Positions 8,700 through 18,509 of a stretch of DNA of 51,358 nt are shown here, piece after piece; the stretch's first letter is position 1, and every line of letters starts with the position of its first letter. The stretch covers positions 1-51,358 of the forward strand of contig CAYYPG010000004.1 in the NCBI GenBank assembly GCA_964473505.1. The letters run 5' to 3'. The notes under the pieces are model-generated. The model saw nothing but the letters and a program-made list of their open reading frames with translations. It had not been told where the DNA came from and made no database searches. A program made the position numbers and the translations under genes. Origin of the DNA: JAOABV01 sp964473505 (GTDB lineage: Bacteria > Hydrothermota > Tepidihabitantia > Tepidihabitantales > CAIPLT01).

Positions 8700-9108
8700 A
8701 ATAAGCCTGACAGAAAAACGGCTTTGATTGTTCAGTAGTATTTACAATGATGATGTGTACTTTAAAATAAATAAGTATCAAGGGACTAAATTTGATTGTT
8801 AAGTAATATTCCTGATAATGATAATAATTAGCAAAAGTCCTGAAAACAGATGAGTCCTAGCATTCAGGTTCGAATATTCAGTAATATCACCAATAATGAC
8901 TCGTAGTTTAGCAAAGTCATATAAGTAAACTAATGCGAGTAAAATCAGGTTTAACTTTTTAGTAATAATTTTTAAATTTTAGTGCTACTCTAAGAATAAA
9001 ATGAGCATTGAGCAAGCCAGATTTTACTGTTTAATAATATTGCCTTCATATCCTTATCAAGAAGTTTTATAAACCATGAGTTTCAGTCCAGTTATTTAGT
9101 CAATAATG
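8700..9108 (+). repeat. Six-unit degenerate tandem array ending at the tilS start
   Basis: Bases 8599-9105 hold no gene. Six related segments begin near 8724, 8791, 8869, 8949, 9021 and 9087, so the period is 66-80 bp. The shared core resembles TTTGATTGTTCAGTAATATT. In four units this is followed by an ATAATGA-like string that in the last unit becomes the tilS start (TCAATAATGAGTG). The units are strongly diverged and have no shared reading frame. Confidence 0.55.
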
Positions 9109-10638
9109 AGTGACCCTTTTGAACAAAAAGTTCTTAATACTATTAGAAAATATGAAATGGTTTCTGCTAAAGATAAAGTTTTGGTCGGTTTTTCTGGCGG
9201 TCCTGATTCAATGGCATTATTGTATTCTCTTAATAAATTAAAGGAGTTGTTAAGAATCAAATTATATGCAATGCATATAAATCATCAGTTGCGCGGTAAG
9301 TCAGCCAATGAAGACGAAAAATTTTGCCGTCAAGTCTGCAGAAAATTATCCATTCCTATTAAGACCTGCAAAATTAATGTTAAAGAATACGCCCAACAAA
9401 ATAAATTATCAATTGAAGAATCGGCTCGCGAGTTAAGATATAAACACCTTACGAAAACTGCGCAAAAATTAAAATGTTCAAAAATTGCCTTAGGTCATAA
9501 TGCTAACGATAATGCCGAAACTGTCATATTAAATTTAATTCGGGGCACGGGCTTAACAGGTTTAGCCGGGATTTCGGCGAAACGAGACCAAATCATCCGT
9601 CCGTTGATTGAAATCCCGCGGGACGAGATTTTGAAGTATCTCAAAAAAAATAATTTGGATTATTGTCATGATTTAACTAATATTGAATTAGGTTACCGCC
9701 GCAATTATATTCGTCATAAGATATTGCCCTTACTTCAAACCATTAACCCCAATCTAATTACAACCATTTTTCACACTTCTGAGTTAATTCGCACTTGTAA
9801 TGAATATATTAATCCGATAATTCAAAAAACATTAAGCGAGGTCTTATTAAAACAAACAGCACAATGTATCATTCTTGACATAAAGAAACTTTTATCATAT
9901 AATTTATTCATTAAACGACAAATTATTAAAACTTTGATACCAGATTTGGAATTTGTTTCAATTGACGCGATTTTAACTTTAGCCCAAAAGAAAACCTCGG
10001 GTAAGCGCTTGAAATTGGCAGAAGACCTCTGGGTCTGGAAAGAATATAACAGTCTGTATTTTGAAAAATCATCTCGCAAGAATAGCAATCTAAAGACTCA
10101 TCGCTGGTTAGTTGATATCGGTAACACTATAAGGATTAAAGAATTAGGTCTAAAAATCACGACGAAACTAATACCAGTAAAAAATAAGAAAGACCTTATG
10201 TATATTGGAGATTTGATGGAAAACCAAGACACGAATAATATAATAAAGACGCAGCACTGGTTAAATTCTTGTGATGGCAAGGAACTAAGGCAGTGGTTTG
10301 ATATATCCGAAATAACCCTTCCTTTGCACGTGCGCTTCCGTCAACCCGGAGACCGATTCATCTTCCAAGATGGTCATTTTAAGAAATTGAAAGATGTATT
10401 AATTGATGAAAAAATACCCTTAAGGGTTAGGGACCAATTGCCCTTATTATGTGATGCACAAAATATTTTATGGATTATCGGTTCCCGACGCGCCCATATC
10501 GGTTTAATTAATGAAAAGACAAAAACAATTTTGGAAGTGCAAGTAAATAATCTTGCCAGTCAAAAATCAAAGACCAAAGTGACTCGTCGAAAGCAAACTT
10601 TGAAACTTTTAACCGCTGATTGTTCGGTCAATTTGTAA
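9106..10638 (+). CDS. tilS: tRNA(Ile)-lysidine synthetase
   Basis: TilS uses ATP and lysine to convert C34 of tRNA-Ile(CAU) to lysidine, so that it reads AUA; it is essential in most bacteria. The PP-loop SGGPDS is at residues 30-35. HNANDNAETVILNLIRGTG and a conserved RRNYIRHKILP follow. The C-terminal TilS_C region is present as RFRQPGDRF...LKDVLID...IPL and WIIGSRRA. At 510 residues it is on the long side for the family. No Shine-Dalgarno is seen before the ATG, which is embedded in the last unit of a degenerate repeat array. A short basic tail rich in Lys/Thr closes the protein. Confidence 0.95.
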   Translation: MSDPFEQKVLNTIRKYEMVSAKDKVLVGFSGGPDSMALLYSLNKLKELLRIKLYAMHINHQLRGKSANEDEKFCRQVCRKLSIPIKTCKINVKEYAQQNKLSIEESARELRYKHLTKTAQKLKCSKIALGHNANDNAETVILNLIRGTGLTGLAGISAKRDQIIRPLIEIPRDEILKYLKKNNLDYCHDLTNIELGYRRNYIRHKILPLLQTINPNLITTIFHTSELIRTCNEYINPIIQKTLSEVLLKQTAQCIILDIKKLLSYNLFIKRQIIKTLIPDLEFVSIDAILTLAQKKTSGKRLKLAEDLWVWKEYNSLYFEKSSRKNSNLKTHRWLVDIGNTIRIKELGLKITTKLIPVKNKKDLMYIGDLMENQDTNNIIKTQHWLNSCDGKELRQWFDISEITLPLHVRFRQPGDRFIFQDGHFKKLKDVLIDEKIPLRVRDQLPLLCDAQNILWIIGSRRAHIGLINEKTKTILEVQVNNLASQKSKTKVTRRKQTLKLLTADCSVNL

Positions 10639-10784
10639 TTGATTTAAATTTTTTGCAATTGATATTAATTATTAACTATCGTGAACCTACACAAGTATTT
10701 AAGAATCAAGGAAAGTATTTTATTTTTGTATTTGGGTAATTTCAGGGCAATAAATAAAATGCTCCGCGGCCGTCGAAATTTAAG

Positions 10785-10860
10785 AAAGACCCAAAAATTT
10801 GTTTCCGCATCTTTTACTTCTGAGAACAATATTGACTCTGTCAAAATTTTCATAAAATAA
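10785..10860 (+). repeat. Dispersed promoter-like element upstream of ftsH
   Basis: This is one of six related copies (others near 13770, 35600, 35805, 36120 and 48620). It ends in AATATTGACTCTGTCAAAA. It contains TTGACT (10832-10837) and TAAAAT (10853-10858), with a 15-nt spacer and 6 nt to the ftsH ATG, so it could drive a leaderless ftsH mRNA. Confidence 0.55.
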
Positions 10861-10864
10861 CTCT

Positions 10865-12712
10865 ATGGCAAAACAACCATTGCGTAATCCGACAATTAGT
10901 AACATTTTAATTTGGCTTGTGATTTTTTTTAGCGTTTGGGCAATATGGAATTTTTTGGTTGCACGTCGAAGTGGAAGAATCTCTATTGAATATTCCCAGT
11001 TTATCAAAGAACTTAATAATAATAATGTAAAATCAGTTGTTATTACTGAAAGACAGATAACCGGAACGCTTAAAAATGAATCTGAACTTCCTAATACTCG
11101 TGGCAAAACCAAGTACAAAGAATTTAAAACATATATACCTTTTGATGACCCTGAGGTAGTTAACAAGTTGGTACAGCATAATGTGAGCATTATGGCAAAA
11201 CCACCTTCACCTTGGGGATCAATAATTGTTTCCGCAATTCCTTGGATATTAATCTTAGGACTCTGGATATTGTTTATTCGACGAATGTCCTCGGGTACAG
11301 ACCGGGCATTCAGTTTTGGCAAAAGTCGAGCCCGATTATTAACTACTGACCGTCCCAAAACAACTTTTGATGATGTAGCAGGAGTCGAAGAAGCCAAAGA
11401 AGAACTAAAAGAAATTATTGAGTTTTTGAAAGCACCACAGAAATTTCAAAAGTTAGGTGGCAAGATTCCCAAAGGTGTTTTATTGGTTGGACCAACCGGC
11501 ACTGGTAAAACGCTCTTAGCCCGAGCTGTTGCTGGTGAAGCCGGAGTTCCATTTTTATCGATATCGGGTTCAGATTTTGTTGAAATGTTTGTCGGAGTTG
11601 GTGCGGCACGGGTTCGGGATTTGTTTGAACAAGGAAAACGTAATGCGCCGTGTATTATCTTTATTGATGAGATCGATGCGGTTGGTAGACAACGCGGTGC
11701 CGGTTTAGGTGGCGGTCATGATGAACGCGAGCAAACTTTAAACCAACTTTTGGTCGAAATGGACGGTTTTGATACTCAAGAAGGCGTTATTATTATGGCA
11801 GCAACCAATCGACCAGATATTTTGGATAGCGCTTTACTCCGACCAGGTCGTTTTGATCGACAGATTGTTGTTGACCGTCCTGATGTTATTGGTCGTGAAG
11901 GTATATTAAAAGTCCACACCCGAAAGATTCCCATAGGAAGAGATGTTGACTTGAAAATTTTAGCCCGAGCAACTCCTGGTTTTTCTGGCGCTGATTTAGC
12001 CAATATGGTAAACGAAGCCGCTTTACTCGCCGCACGGAGAAATAAAACCGTAGTCGAAATGCAAGATTTTGAAGATGCCAAAGACAAAGTATTAATGGGG
12101 GTTGAACGCCGAAGCCTATGGATTTCTGAAAAAGAAAAGAAATGGATTGCATATCATGAAGCCGGTCACACTTTAGTATCCAAATTAATTCCCGGCACTG
12201 ACCCAATTCATAAAGTTACAATTATTCCTCGGGGCCAAGCATTAGGAGTGACACAACAATTACCCCTTGATGACCGCAAAATTTATTCTAAAACCTATTG
12301 TCTAAATCAATTGGCCGTAATGTTAGGTGGTCGGTCAGCCGAAGAATTGGAATTTGGTGATATTTCAACTGGCTCTCGCGATGACATTAATCGTGCTACC
12401 CAATTAGTCCGAAAAATGGTCTGTGAGTGGGGAATGAGTGAAAAACTTGGTCCGCTAACTTTGGGCAAACCAGATGAAGAAATCTTTTTGGGACGGGAAA
12501 TGGGTTTACATCGCAACTTCTCAGAAGAGACTGCTAAATTGATTGATAATGAAATTAAGCGTTTTGTCGACGAAGCTCATAATAAGGCGTTATCTTTATT
12601 AAAAGCAAATATAGACAAACTAAAAGCTTTGGCCCAAAAACTATTGGAGAAAGAAATTCTTGACAGCAATGAAATTGACGAAATTATCGGAATTGCAACT
12701 TCCAAGACTTAA
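10865..12712 (+). CDS. ftsH: ATP-dependent zinc metalloprotease FtsH
   Basis: This membrane-anchored AAA+ hexamer degrades misfolded membrane proteins and regulators. In its 615 residues, TM1 spans about 11-32, the periplasmic loop runs to about 117, and TM2 spans about 118-138. Walker A is GPTGTGKT (209-216; Thr replaces the usual second Pro), Walker B is IIFIDEID, and the second region of homology contains ATNRPD and RPGRFDR. The zinc site is HEAGH (431-435). It follows tilS by 226 bp, the classical tilS-ftsH order. There is no Shine-Dalgarno; a promoter-like repeat ends 4 nt upstream. Confidence 0.97.
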   Translation: MAKQPLRNPTISNILIWLVIFFSVWAIWNFLVARRSGRISIEYSQFIKELNNNNVKSVVITERQITGTLKNESELPNTRGKTKYKEFKTYIPFDDPEVVNKLVQHNVSIMAKPPSPWGSIIVSAIPWILILGLWILFIRRMSSGTDRAFSFGKSRARLLTTDRPKTTFDDVAGVEEAKEELKEIIEFLKAPQKFQKLGGKIPKGVLLVGPTGTGKTLLARAVAGEAGVPFLSISGSDFVEMFVGVGAARVRDLFEQGKRNAPCIIFIDEIDAVGRQRGAGLGGGHDEREQTLNQLLVEMDGFDTQEGVIIMAATNRPDILDSALLRPGRFDRQIVVDRPDVIGREGILKVHTRKIPIGRDVDLKILARATPGFSGADLANMVNEAALLAARRNKTVVEMQDFEDAKDKVLMGVERRSLWISEKEKKWIAYHEAGHTLVSKLIPGTDPIHKVTIIPRGQALGVTQQLPLDDRKIYSKTYCLNQLAVMLGGRSAEELEFGDISTGSRDDINRATQLVRKMVCEWGMSEKLGPLTLGKPDEEIFLGREMGLHRNFSEETAKLIDNEIKRFVDEAHNKALSLLKANIDKLKALAQKLLEKEILDSNEIDEIIGIATSKT

Positions 12713-12774
12713 TTAGCAACTAACAGCAAAAATGGCATAAAAGATTATTAGAATTAAAATGGAGACATAATTTG

Positions 12775-13689
12775 ATGCAGCTCGCTGGTTCAATCGTTGC
12801 TTTAGTCACTCCGTTTGATAAAAACTATCAAGTTGATTTAGAGGGTCTAAGACAGAATATCCTATTTCAATTAGCCCATAATACCAATGGCTTTGTGCCT
12901 TGTGGCACAACTGGAGAATCTCCAACATTATCGGCTGAAGAATGGGAACAAATTGTTAAAACAACAATTGAAACCGTAAAGGGCAAAAAACCAGTAATAC
13001 CAGGAACAGGCACTAATTCCACTGATAAAACCATAGCCTTCACTCAAAAAGCAAAAGAACTTGGTGCTGATGCTTGTTTAATTGTGACACCCTATTACAA
13101 CAAACCCACTCAAGAAGGTCTTTATCGGCATTACGCCGAAATTGCTCTTTCCGTGAAATTACCAATAATTATCTATAATATTCCTGGTCGGACCGCAGTT
13201 AATATGCTTCCCAAAACAATTGAGCGTCTGCAAAAGGAATTTCCCAAGATAATCATTGGAGTCAAAGAAGCATCGGGTAATTTAGACCAGATTTCAGAAA
13301 TAATCAGTCGATGTGGAAAAAATTTTGTTGTGCTTTCCGGAGACGATGCTTTAACTTTACCAATTTTAGCTATTGGCGGTAAAGGTGTAATATCGGTAAT
13401 CGCCAATATTGTTCCTAAAACTCTGTCGAAAATGATTGCATATTTCTTTAAGGGAAATATCAAAAAAGCATGCGAGTTAAATATGAAATTATATCTGTTA
13501 AGCAAAGCGATGTTTGTGGAGACTAATCCTGGTCCGGTAAAATATGCGATGTCAGTCTTAGGAATGCCGTCCGGACCACTACGCTTACCCCTGACCCTAC
13601 CGTCTCCAGAAAACCAAACATTTATTAAAGAAACCTTATCAAGATTACAGATTTCTCCAATCAAATCTTACAAGCAGAATTGTACATAA
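12775..13689 (+). CDS. dapA: 4-hydroxy-tetrahydrodipicolinate synthase
   Basis: DapA condenses pyruvate with aspartate semialdehyde at the entry to lysine/diaminopimelate synthesis. The product is 304 residues from the ATG, close to the usual length. GTTGESPTL holds the conserved Thr pair, IIIYNIPGRT the catalytic Tyr134, and GVKEASG the Schiff-base Lys164. A TTG directly before the ATG is an alternative start, since GGAG lies 7 nt from TTG and 10 nt from ATG. The C-terminus has a short divergent tail. dapB follows on the same strand. Confidence 0.95.
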   Translation: MQLAGSIVALVTPFDKNYQVDLEGLRQNILFQLAHNTNGFVPCGTTGESPTLSAEEWEQIVKTTIETVKGKKPVIPGTGTNSTDKTIAFTQKAKELGADACLIVTPYYNKPTQEGLYRHYAEIALSVKLPIIIYNIPGRTAVNMLPKTIERLQKEFPKIIIGVKEASGNLDQISEIISRCGKNFVVLSGDDALTLPILAIGGKGVISVIANIVPKTLSKMIAYFFKGNIKKACELNMKLYLLSKAMFVETNPGPVKYAMSVLGMPSGPLRLPLTLPSPENQTFIKETLSRLQISPIKSYKQNCT

Positions 13690-13769
13690 AATGCCCAGTA
13701 AATTATTCTCTTATCTTATTACCAGGTTAAGCTTTATTTGTTGAAAACTCTGAGAAATACTCAAAAAAA

Positions 13770-13862
13770 CACCAATGTCCATAAGAAAAAACAATAATTA
13801 TGCTTCTGCATTCCATGTCTTCAAAATCGATATTGACTTTGTCAGAGCTCTCTTTGTTTATC
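13770..13862 (+). repeat. Dispersed promoter-like element between dapA and dapB
   Basis: This copy of the TTGACTTTGTC family reads ATTATGCTTCTGCATTCCAT and later GATATTGACTTTGTCAGAG. It is in the same orientation as dapB, whose ATG lies about 55 nt further on, but I see no convincing -10 box at the right distance. Confidence 0.55.
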
Positions 13863-13917
13863 TTTTATATTTTTCTCTTATTTCTATATTCCATTTGATT
13901 TTTAGTTTCTGAAACAT

Positions 13918-14643
13918 ATGATAAAAGTGGTCTTAGTCGGTGCTTGTGGGAAAATGTCAACCGCATTAGTATCCGCAATCGCCGCAGAAGAAGATATTAA
14001 AATTGTAGCTGGAGTTGAAGCTGCAGGACATCCTCAAATCGGTATGCCGATTGGTGTTGGATTTATCCAAGATGATTTGCGTAAAGTAATTGATAAATCA
14101 CACATCGTCATAGAATTTGCGATTCCAGAAATTACACTTGATAATGTTAAAATTGCCGCAGATGCTCAAAAACCATATATTATTGGTACAACCGGGCTAA
14201 AAGACATCGATACCCTTAGGAAATATTCTGCAAAGATACCCATATTAATTTCAGCAAATTTCTCCATTGGAGTAAATGTACTTTATAAGTTGTCCAAGAT
14301 TCCTGCTAATTTATTAAAAGACTTCGATATCGAAATTATAGAAACACATCACAAAACCAAACGGGATGCACCCAGCGGCACAGCAAAAAAATTGGCTGAA
14401 ATTATCAAAAGTTCCAGGGATAACAATGATGAAGTAAAAATTCATTCGATTCGAGCTGGAGATATTGTTGGTGAACACATAGTTATGTTTATTGGCAAGG
14501 GTGAACGATTAGAACTAATTCATCGGGCAACAAATAGAAATGCTTTTGCTACTGGTGTTATCTACGCAATCCGATTTCTGATCAAACAAAAACCTGGACT
14601 TTACAGTGTGGACGATATATTTTTAAGTCAACCTGTCTTATAA
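13918..14643 (+). CDS. dapB: 4-hydroxy-tetrahydrodipicolinate reductase
   Basis: DapB reduces the DapA product to tetrahydrodipicolinate with NAD(P)H. The 241-residue protein begins with the dinucleotide-binding VLVGACGKM (a GxxGxM pattern). It has IGTTG at residues 89-93 and the substrate motif ETHHKTKRDAPSGTA at 142-156, including the catalytic His and the Lys148 region. The length is slightly short but complete. No Shine-Dalgarno precedes the ATG. With dapA it gives two consecutive lysine/DAP steps. Confidence 0.95.
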   Translation: MIKVVLVGACGKMSTALVSAIAAEEDIKIVAGVEAAGHPQIGMPIGVGFIQDDLRKVIDKSHIVIEFAIPEITLDNVKIAADAQKPYIIGTTGLKDIDTLRKYSAKIPILISANFSIGVNVLYKLSKIPANLLKDFDIEIIETHHKTKRDAPSGTAKKLAEIIKSSRDNNDEVKIHSIRAGDIVGEHIVMFIGKGERLELIHRATNRNAFATGVIYAIRFLIKQKPGLYSVDDIFLSQPVL

Positions 14644-14719
14644 TCTTTAATCTTCTCGGTTTATCAAATTCTAAAATCATAACCCTAAAAGGCTACCGAA
14701 TTGGTATATTGTAAAAGGT

Positions 14720-15196
14720 AGAGATATTGTCAATGTTTGTGAAAATTTTTATAGTTAAGCGTATATGTTTTTTTTTGGAACAAGGCGCCATTAATACATT
14801 CTTATCCATTTTCATCGTACCTTTTCTTTCCGAGAAATATTGTCGATGTTTGGTGGAAATTTGTTATAGTTAAGCATAACTTTTTTCTTTGTGTAAGGGT
14901 CCATCAAGTTGTTTTTGTTGATACACGATTGATGTAACCGTTTCCGGATAACTTAACAGTAACCATCCGTTTTTTTAATCTCAATATTATCTATATTATC
15001 TATACTATCTATTTATAAAATATATCCACCTCTTATAAATTTTTCTTCTTTGATTGGCGCTAACTCCATAGATACTCTACTTAAAAGTAGAGTTAATTAT
15101 ATGCCCAATAATTGGATAGTAATCCGATTAATCGCTTGGTTGCCAAGTGGTTAGATGATTTAATCGGTTGTCCAAATAGAAGATAGGGGAGGTATT
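14720..15196 (-). repeat. Copy 2 (inverted) of the long repeat, plus an extra fragment
   Basis: Bases 14838-15196 mirror 1-356. The conserved hairpin is at 15074-15093, and the outer end reads GGGGAGGTATT. A further fragment of the inner part, GAGATATTGTCAATGTTTGT, lies at about 14720-14760. The repeat sits directly downstream of dapB, so the pair brackets folE2 to dapB. Confidence 0.72.
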
Positions 15197-16535
15197 CCCT
15201 GGGCAGTCCTGGGAGTCATTCAAAAGACAGTCAATCCGCTTATTTAATAAGCAACCTCGTAGAGCAAGTAATACTATGGCGTTATGTATGAACCGAAATA
15301 AATTGATTGGTGCTTACAGAAAGAGAAAAGAAATATCTATTTGTGATAGACTTCCATTACCGTTCTCATTATCTATCCCAGATAGAAAAACAAAACAACT
15401 ATCTATAATAAATGCCCATAAATATAAACTATAGATCTATCTATAATACATTTCTACTAATATTGACTATGTCTCTTGCAGAAAAAGAAAAGTTACACCT
15501 AATGATGAAAAATTTCCACTAATTTTGACAATCTCTTTTTTATTTTTATCATAAAACAGCATGTTTTCAATTTTCTCAAACATTTGATTATATCCCTATA
15601 AATGTCCGCCACAACATTAACAATATTTTTTGTTAAAGAAAATTAGCGTTATATTAAAACGGACAAGCCATTATGCTTGAATAAGAATAAGGTTAAGGAA
15701 GACTAATCGATTTCAGTACATGAAGAGCGCATCGGAATTAGTGTATAGACTAATGTTGAAATTAGAGAACAGATGACTGCGGTTAAGTAATCTGCAATTG
15801 GTTACATCAGTCAGGTATCAAAAAAACTTTGTGATATGACCTTACAAAAAAGGTATAACTAACTATAATAAAATCTTTACAACCAGTGATAATATCTCCT
15901 TGGTTCTTTGGTTTGCCCAGATTGCTCTCATCCGAACAACTCCTGGGTTTACCTTCCATGTCTACCCACTAGAAAATCTAACTGATTGTCTTATAAACAA
16001 CCAGCCCAATTTTTTCCTAAGACCCAACCTGGAACGCTGATTGGATTACCGACTATATTTACATTACAAATTAGCAATCTTTCAAACCAATTAGGTTATT
16101 GGAAAAGATCGTCGACTTATCTTCTTGTATTTTGGTCATCAAAAAACAAACAGGACCTGAAAAAATCTATGCTTTTAAAATAATTTTGTGCGTTCTACGG
16201 ATACAAAATTGTTTCTGAAAAAGTATATTATTCTATAAAAAGCAAGTATTTTTTTATTGTCATGCTATTTGTATGAAGAACTCTGCAGAAGTCTATAATT
16301 ACACAAAATGTCATACTGACTTGGTTTTTTTGTCTCTTATAAAATCGATGGTTGTAAGAATCGAAGTTAATTTCAGAATGACAAAGAGTATTATTTTTGT
16401 CGAACCCTTTGTTTATAATCGCATTTATAGAGTTTTTGTAATAAAAAATTCTTTTAGATTTTTAATATTATAATCGCAAACAAAAAGCAAGGTTCTGAAT
16501 TTTTAAGATTTTCCGAATAATCGACCGTCTTAAAG
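15197..16535. other. Gene-free repeat zone
   Basis: This zone is over 1.3 kb with no credible gene. A third, direct copy of the inner repeat lies at about 15735-15898 (shared strings GCGGTTAAGTAATCTG and TGATATGACCTTACAAAAA). Weaker fragments with ATTGACTATGTCTC and TTTTGACAATCTC occur near 15460 and 15525. A near-palindrome GCTTATTTAATAAGC is near 15238. Bases 16340-16362 (ATAAAATCGATGGTTGTAAG) are the reverse complement of the start of the repeat at 35557 and 48550. Confidence 0.5.
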
Positions 16536-18113
16536 CTAATCTGGTAAACTATCTTTTTTTACTTGCAAAACATAAAATTCGGGCTTATTGCTCTTAAATA
16601 CAACTTGATACTTGTCTAATTCATTTTGGATTACAGGTAAAAGATAACGACGAGTTGTCCCCGTCCAATAAAAATTATCTAAAAGAACATAATCACATTG
16701 GCTGATTGCTTGTTTGACTTGTTCTTGGTTTTCAGTAAATGGATAGCCAATTGATTTACATCCGGATAAAAGATAGACGAATTCTGGTTTTCGAGACATT
16801 ATAATTTTATCTTTGGCGATATTCTTATCAATCCATTCAATTGTTTCAAACCATCTTATCCAGTCTGCGGAATAACCTGCATATTTCTCACCTTTGAGAT
16901 AGAGCGAATTATTTGCGGTGGCGATTTGGGCTTGGGGAATAAGGGCTAAGATGTTAATTAAAATTAAGATTAACCCGACAATAATCGCTAAAGTATTCTT
17001 TATTTTGAGTTTCGTCTCAAACCATTTCAAGCCCAAAAAGATATAAACTAAAACAAACGGTACAACGGGTAAGAGAAATCGGTCGCCACTCCAAACTTCA
17101 GGCCGGACAATGAGCATTGCGACATAAACAACTAATCCAATAATAGAAGCTAAAAAAGCCTTGCCTCTTGGCGAAACGAATCCGCAAATCACAATTATCG
17201 TTATTAAAATGCCTAATAAAGTTAAAATTACCTTATTGGTCATAGCCGGGAAATATATTTGGGGGAGGGCATAGAAGAAATAGATTTTAATATTTGCAAT
17301 TATTCGGTTGAAAAAATCACTGATATTAATTTTTCCGCTTTGTAGGTTATACGGATTGCGCACGAATAAGACATCAACATATGGATTTTGTTTATTTATC
17401 GAGTAGTTTCGTATAAGCCAAGGTAAAACTAATACTGAGACAACTGCTAGATAAATTAATAAATATTTAAATTTTCGCTTGACTAGAAAATATGTCGCAA
17501 AACCAAAGATAAAAGCAATACCTGCAGCACGAATATAATAAGACCCAACTACGGCAACCGCACTTGCTATTAGTAAAGTTAATGATACTTTTTTTAGGGC
17601 AAGTTCTAACAGATAAAAACTTAATAAACCGAAGAATAAAAATGGAATTTCGGATAATAAAGCAAAAGAGTACTGAAGATATAACGGTAAAGTGGTAAAA
17701 ACTAATAATGGTAAAAGATAATCTCGTTCTAAGTAGTGTCTCAATAAATAATAGACTATTATTAGTGAACCGATCGAGAAGAGTAAGATGATGAATTTTA
17801 TTGCGACAAAGTTATTATTGAACAGTAATTGGCCAATACCCATTAAAAAAGGAAACCCTGGTGGCACCGTCGTATGAACTGGTTGATTCGGTTGATGAAT
17901 GTCTCGGAATCCCTGACCATTGATTATGGACTTACCTAATATGAGATACAAAGCATTATCACCACCGGTCTCAAGTTTTGGGTCAAATAAAAATAGCGAT
18001 AGAATTAGATTCAATAATATGACAAAAATAAAAATTGTTCGGGAAGAAAATTGAGGCAAAATTGGTTTTACTTTTACTGTTGGTTGCGACTTCTTAATAG
18101 TTTTCTTCTTCAT
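16536..18113 (-). CDS. GT39-like multi-pass membrane glycosyltransferase
   Basis: This 525-residue protein has about ten or more hydrophobic segments after a basic N-terminus and a short soluble C-terminal domain. A conserved acidic loop after TM1, near residues 45-55 (DPKLETGGDNALYL), and the following PPGFPFLMG match the architecture of PMT/ArnT-type GT-C transferases. These move a sugar from a polyprenyl-phosphate donor to a lipid or protein outside the membrane. The adjacent GT2 gene would make such a donor, which supports this reading. The acceptor is unknown. The 5' end of the gene is echoed in a degenerate tandem array upstream. No Shine-Dalgarno is seen. Confidence 0.8.
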   Translation of the reverse strand: MKKKTIKKSQPTVKVKPILPQFSSRTIFIFVILLNLILSLFLFDPKLETGGDNALYLILGKSIINGQGFRDIHQPNQPVHTTVPPGFPFLMGIGQLLFNNNFVAIKFIILLFSIGSLIIVYYLLRHYLERDYLLPLLVFTTLPLYLQYSFALLSEIPFLFFGLLSFYLLELALKKVSLTLLIASAVAVVGSYYIRAAGIAFIFGFATYFLVKRKFKYLLIYLAVVSVLVLPWLIRNYSINKQNPYVDVLFVRNPYNLQSGKINISDFFNRIIANIKIYFFYALPQIYFPAMTNKVILTLLGILITIIVICGFVSPRGKAFLASIIGLVVYVAMLIVRPEVWSGDRFLLPVVPFVLVYIFLGLKWFETKLKIKNTLAIIVGLILILINILALIPQAQIATANNSLYLKGEKYAGYSADWIRWFETIEWIDKNIAKDKIIMSRKPEFVYLLSGCKSIGYPFTENQEQVKQAISQCDYVLLDNFYWTGTTRRYLLPVIQNELDKYQVVFKSNKPEFYVLQVKKDSLPD

Positions 18114-18470
18114 ATAGATTTAATAAAGACTTCATAAATGAATATTTTTCAAAACATATGAGGTAAAGTTGGTTTTAATATCAGTTGCAAATCTTTAATT
18201 TTTTTTCATCAGCAGATTTAATAAACACAACCAGATAAATGGTTGAGAGCTTCGAGATAAAATCGGTTTTACGGATAATTGCGACTTTTGATTATTTTTT
18301 TTCATATAAATTTAGTCAACGCATCGAGCATAAATTTATAAAAAGCCGAGATTAAATTAATTTTAATATTGATTGCATTATTTTAAGTATCGTATTCATA
18401 AAAACTTTACTAAAAGTTTCGATGAAAATACTGTCAGAAAAAATTTAAAGCACGGTCGATTTTGCTTACA
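18053..18470 (-). repeat. Degenerate tandem array derived from the GT39-like gene's 5' end
   Basis: The gene-free gap 18114-18509 is largely filled by diverged copies of the first codons and start region of the gene at 16536-18113. Plus-strand anchors of the type GAGGTAAAGTTGGTTTTAAT occur at about 18053 (inside the gene), 18160, 18254, 18348 and weakly 18420, giving periods of 107, 94, 94 and 72 bp. Most copies keep TTCATA, the complement of the start codon. None of the outer copies stays open. Confidence 0.65.
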
Positions 18471-18509
18471 GATACGTCTTCTTTATATGATATAAATTTT
18501 CCCAACTTT

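Noticed and set aside
8700..9108. A CRISPR array
   Set aside because: The units are strongly diverged along their whole length with no identical repeat/unique spacer pattern, and no cas genes are near.
10780..11397. 205-codon minus frame
   Set aside because: It is antisense to the 5' part of ftsH; no start signal or known domain.
13173..13664. 163-codon minus frame
   Set aside because: It is a shadow of dapA, whose motifs are complete on the other strand.
1..15196. A composite transposon
   Set aside because: The flanking inverted repeats have no transposase gene or target-site duplication in view, and the enclosed genes are ordinary housekeeping genes.
15986..16473. Two short plus frames
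   Set aside because: They lie in the repeat zone, have no Shine-Dalgarno or promoter, and one crosses a repeat fragment.
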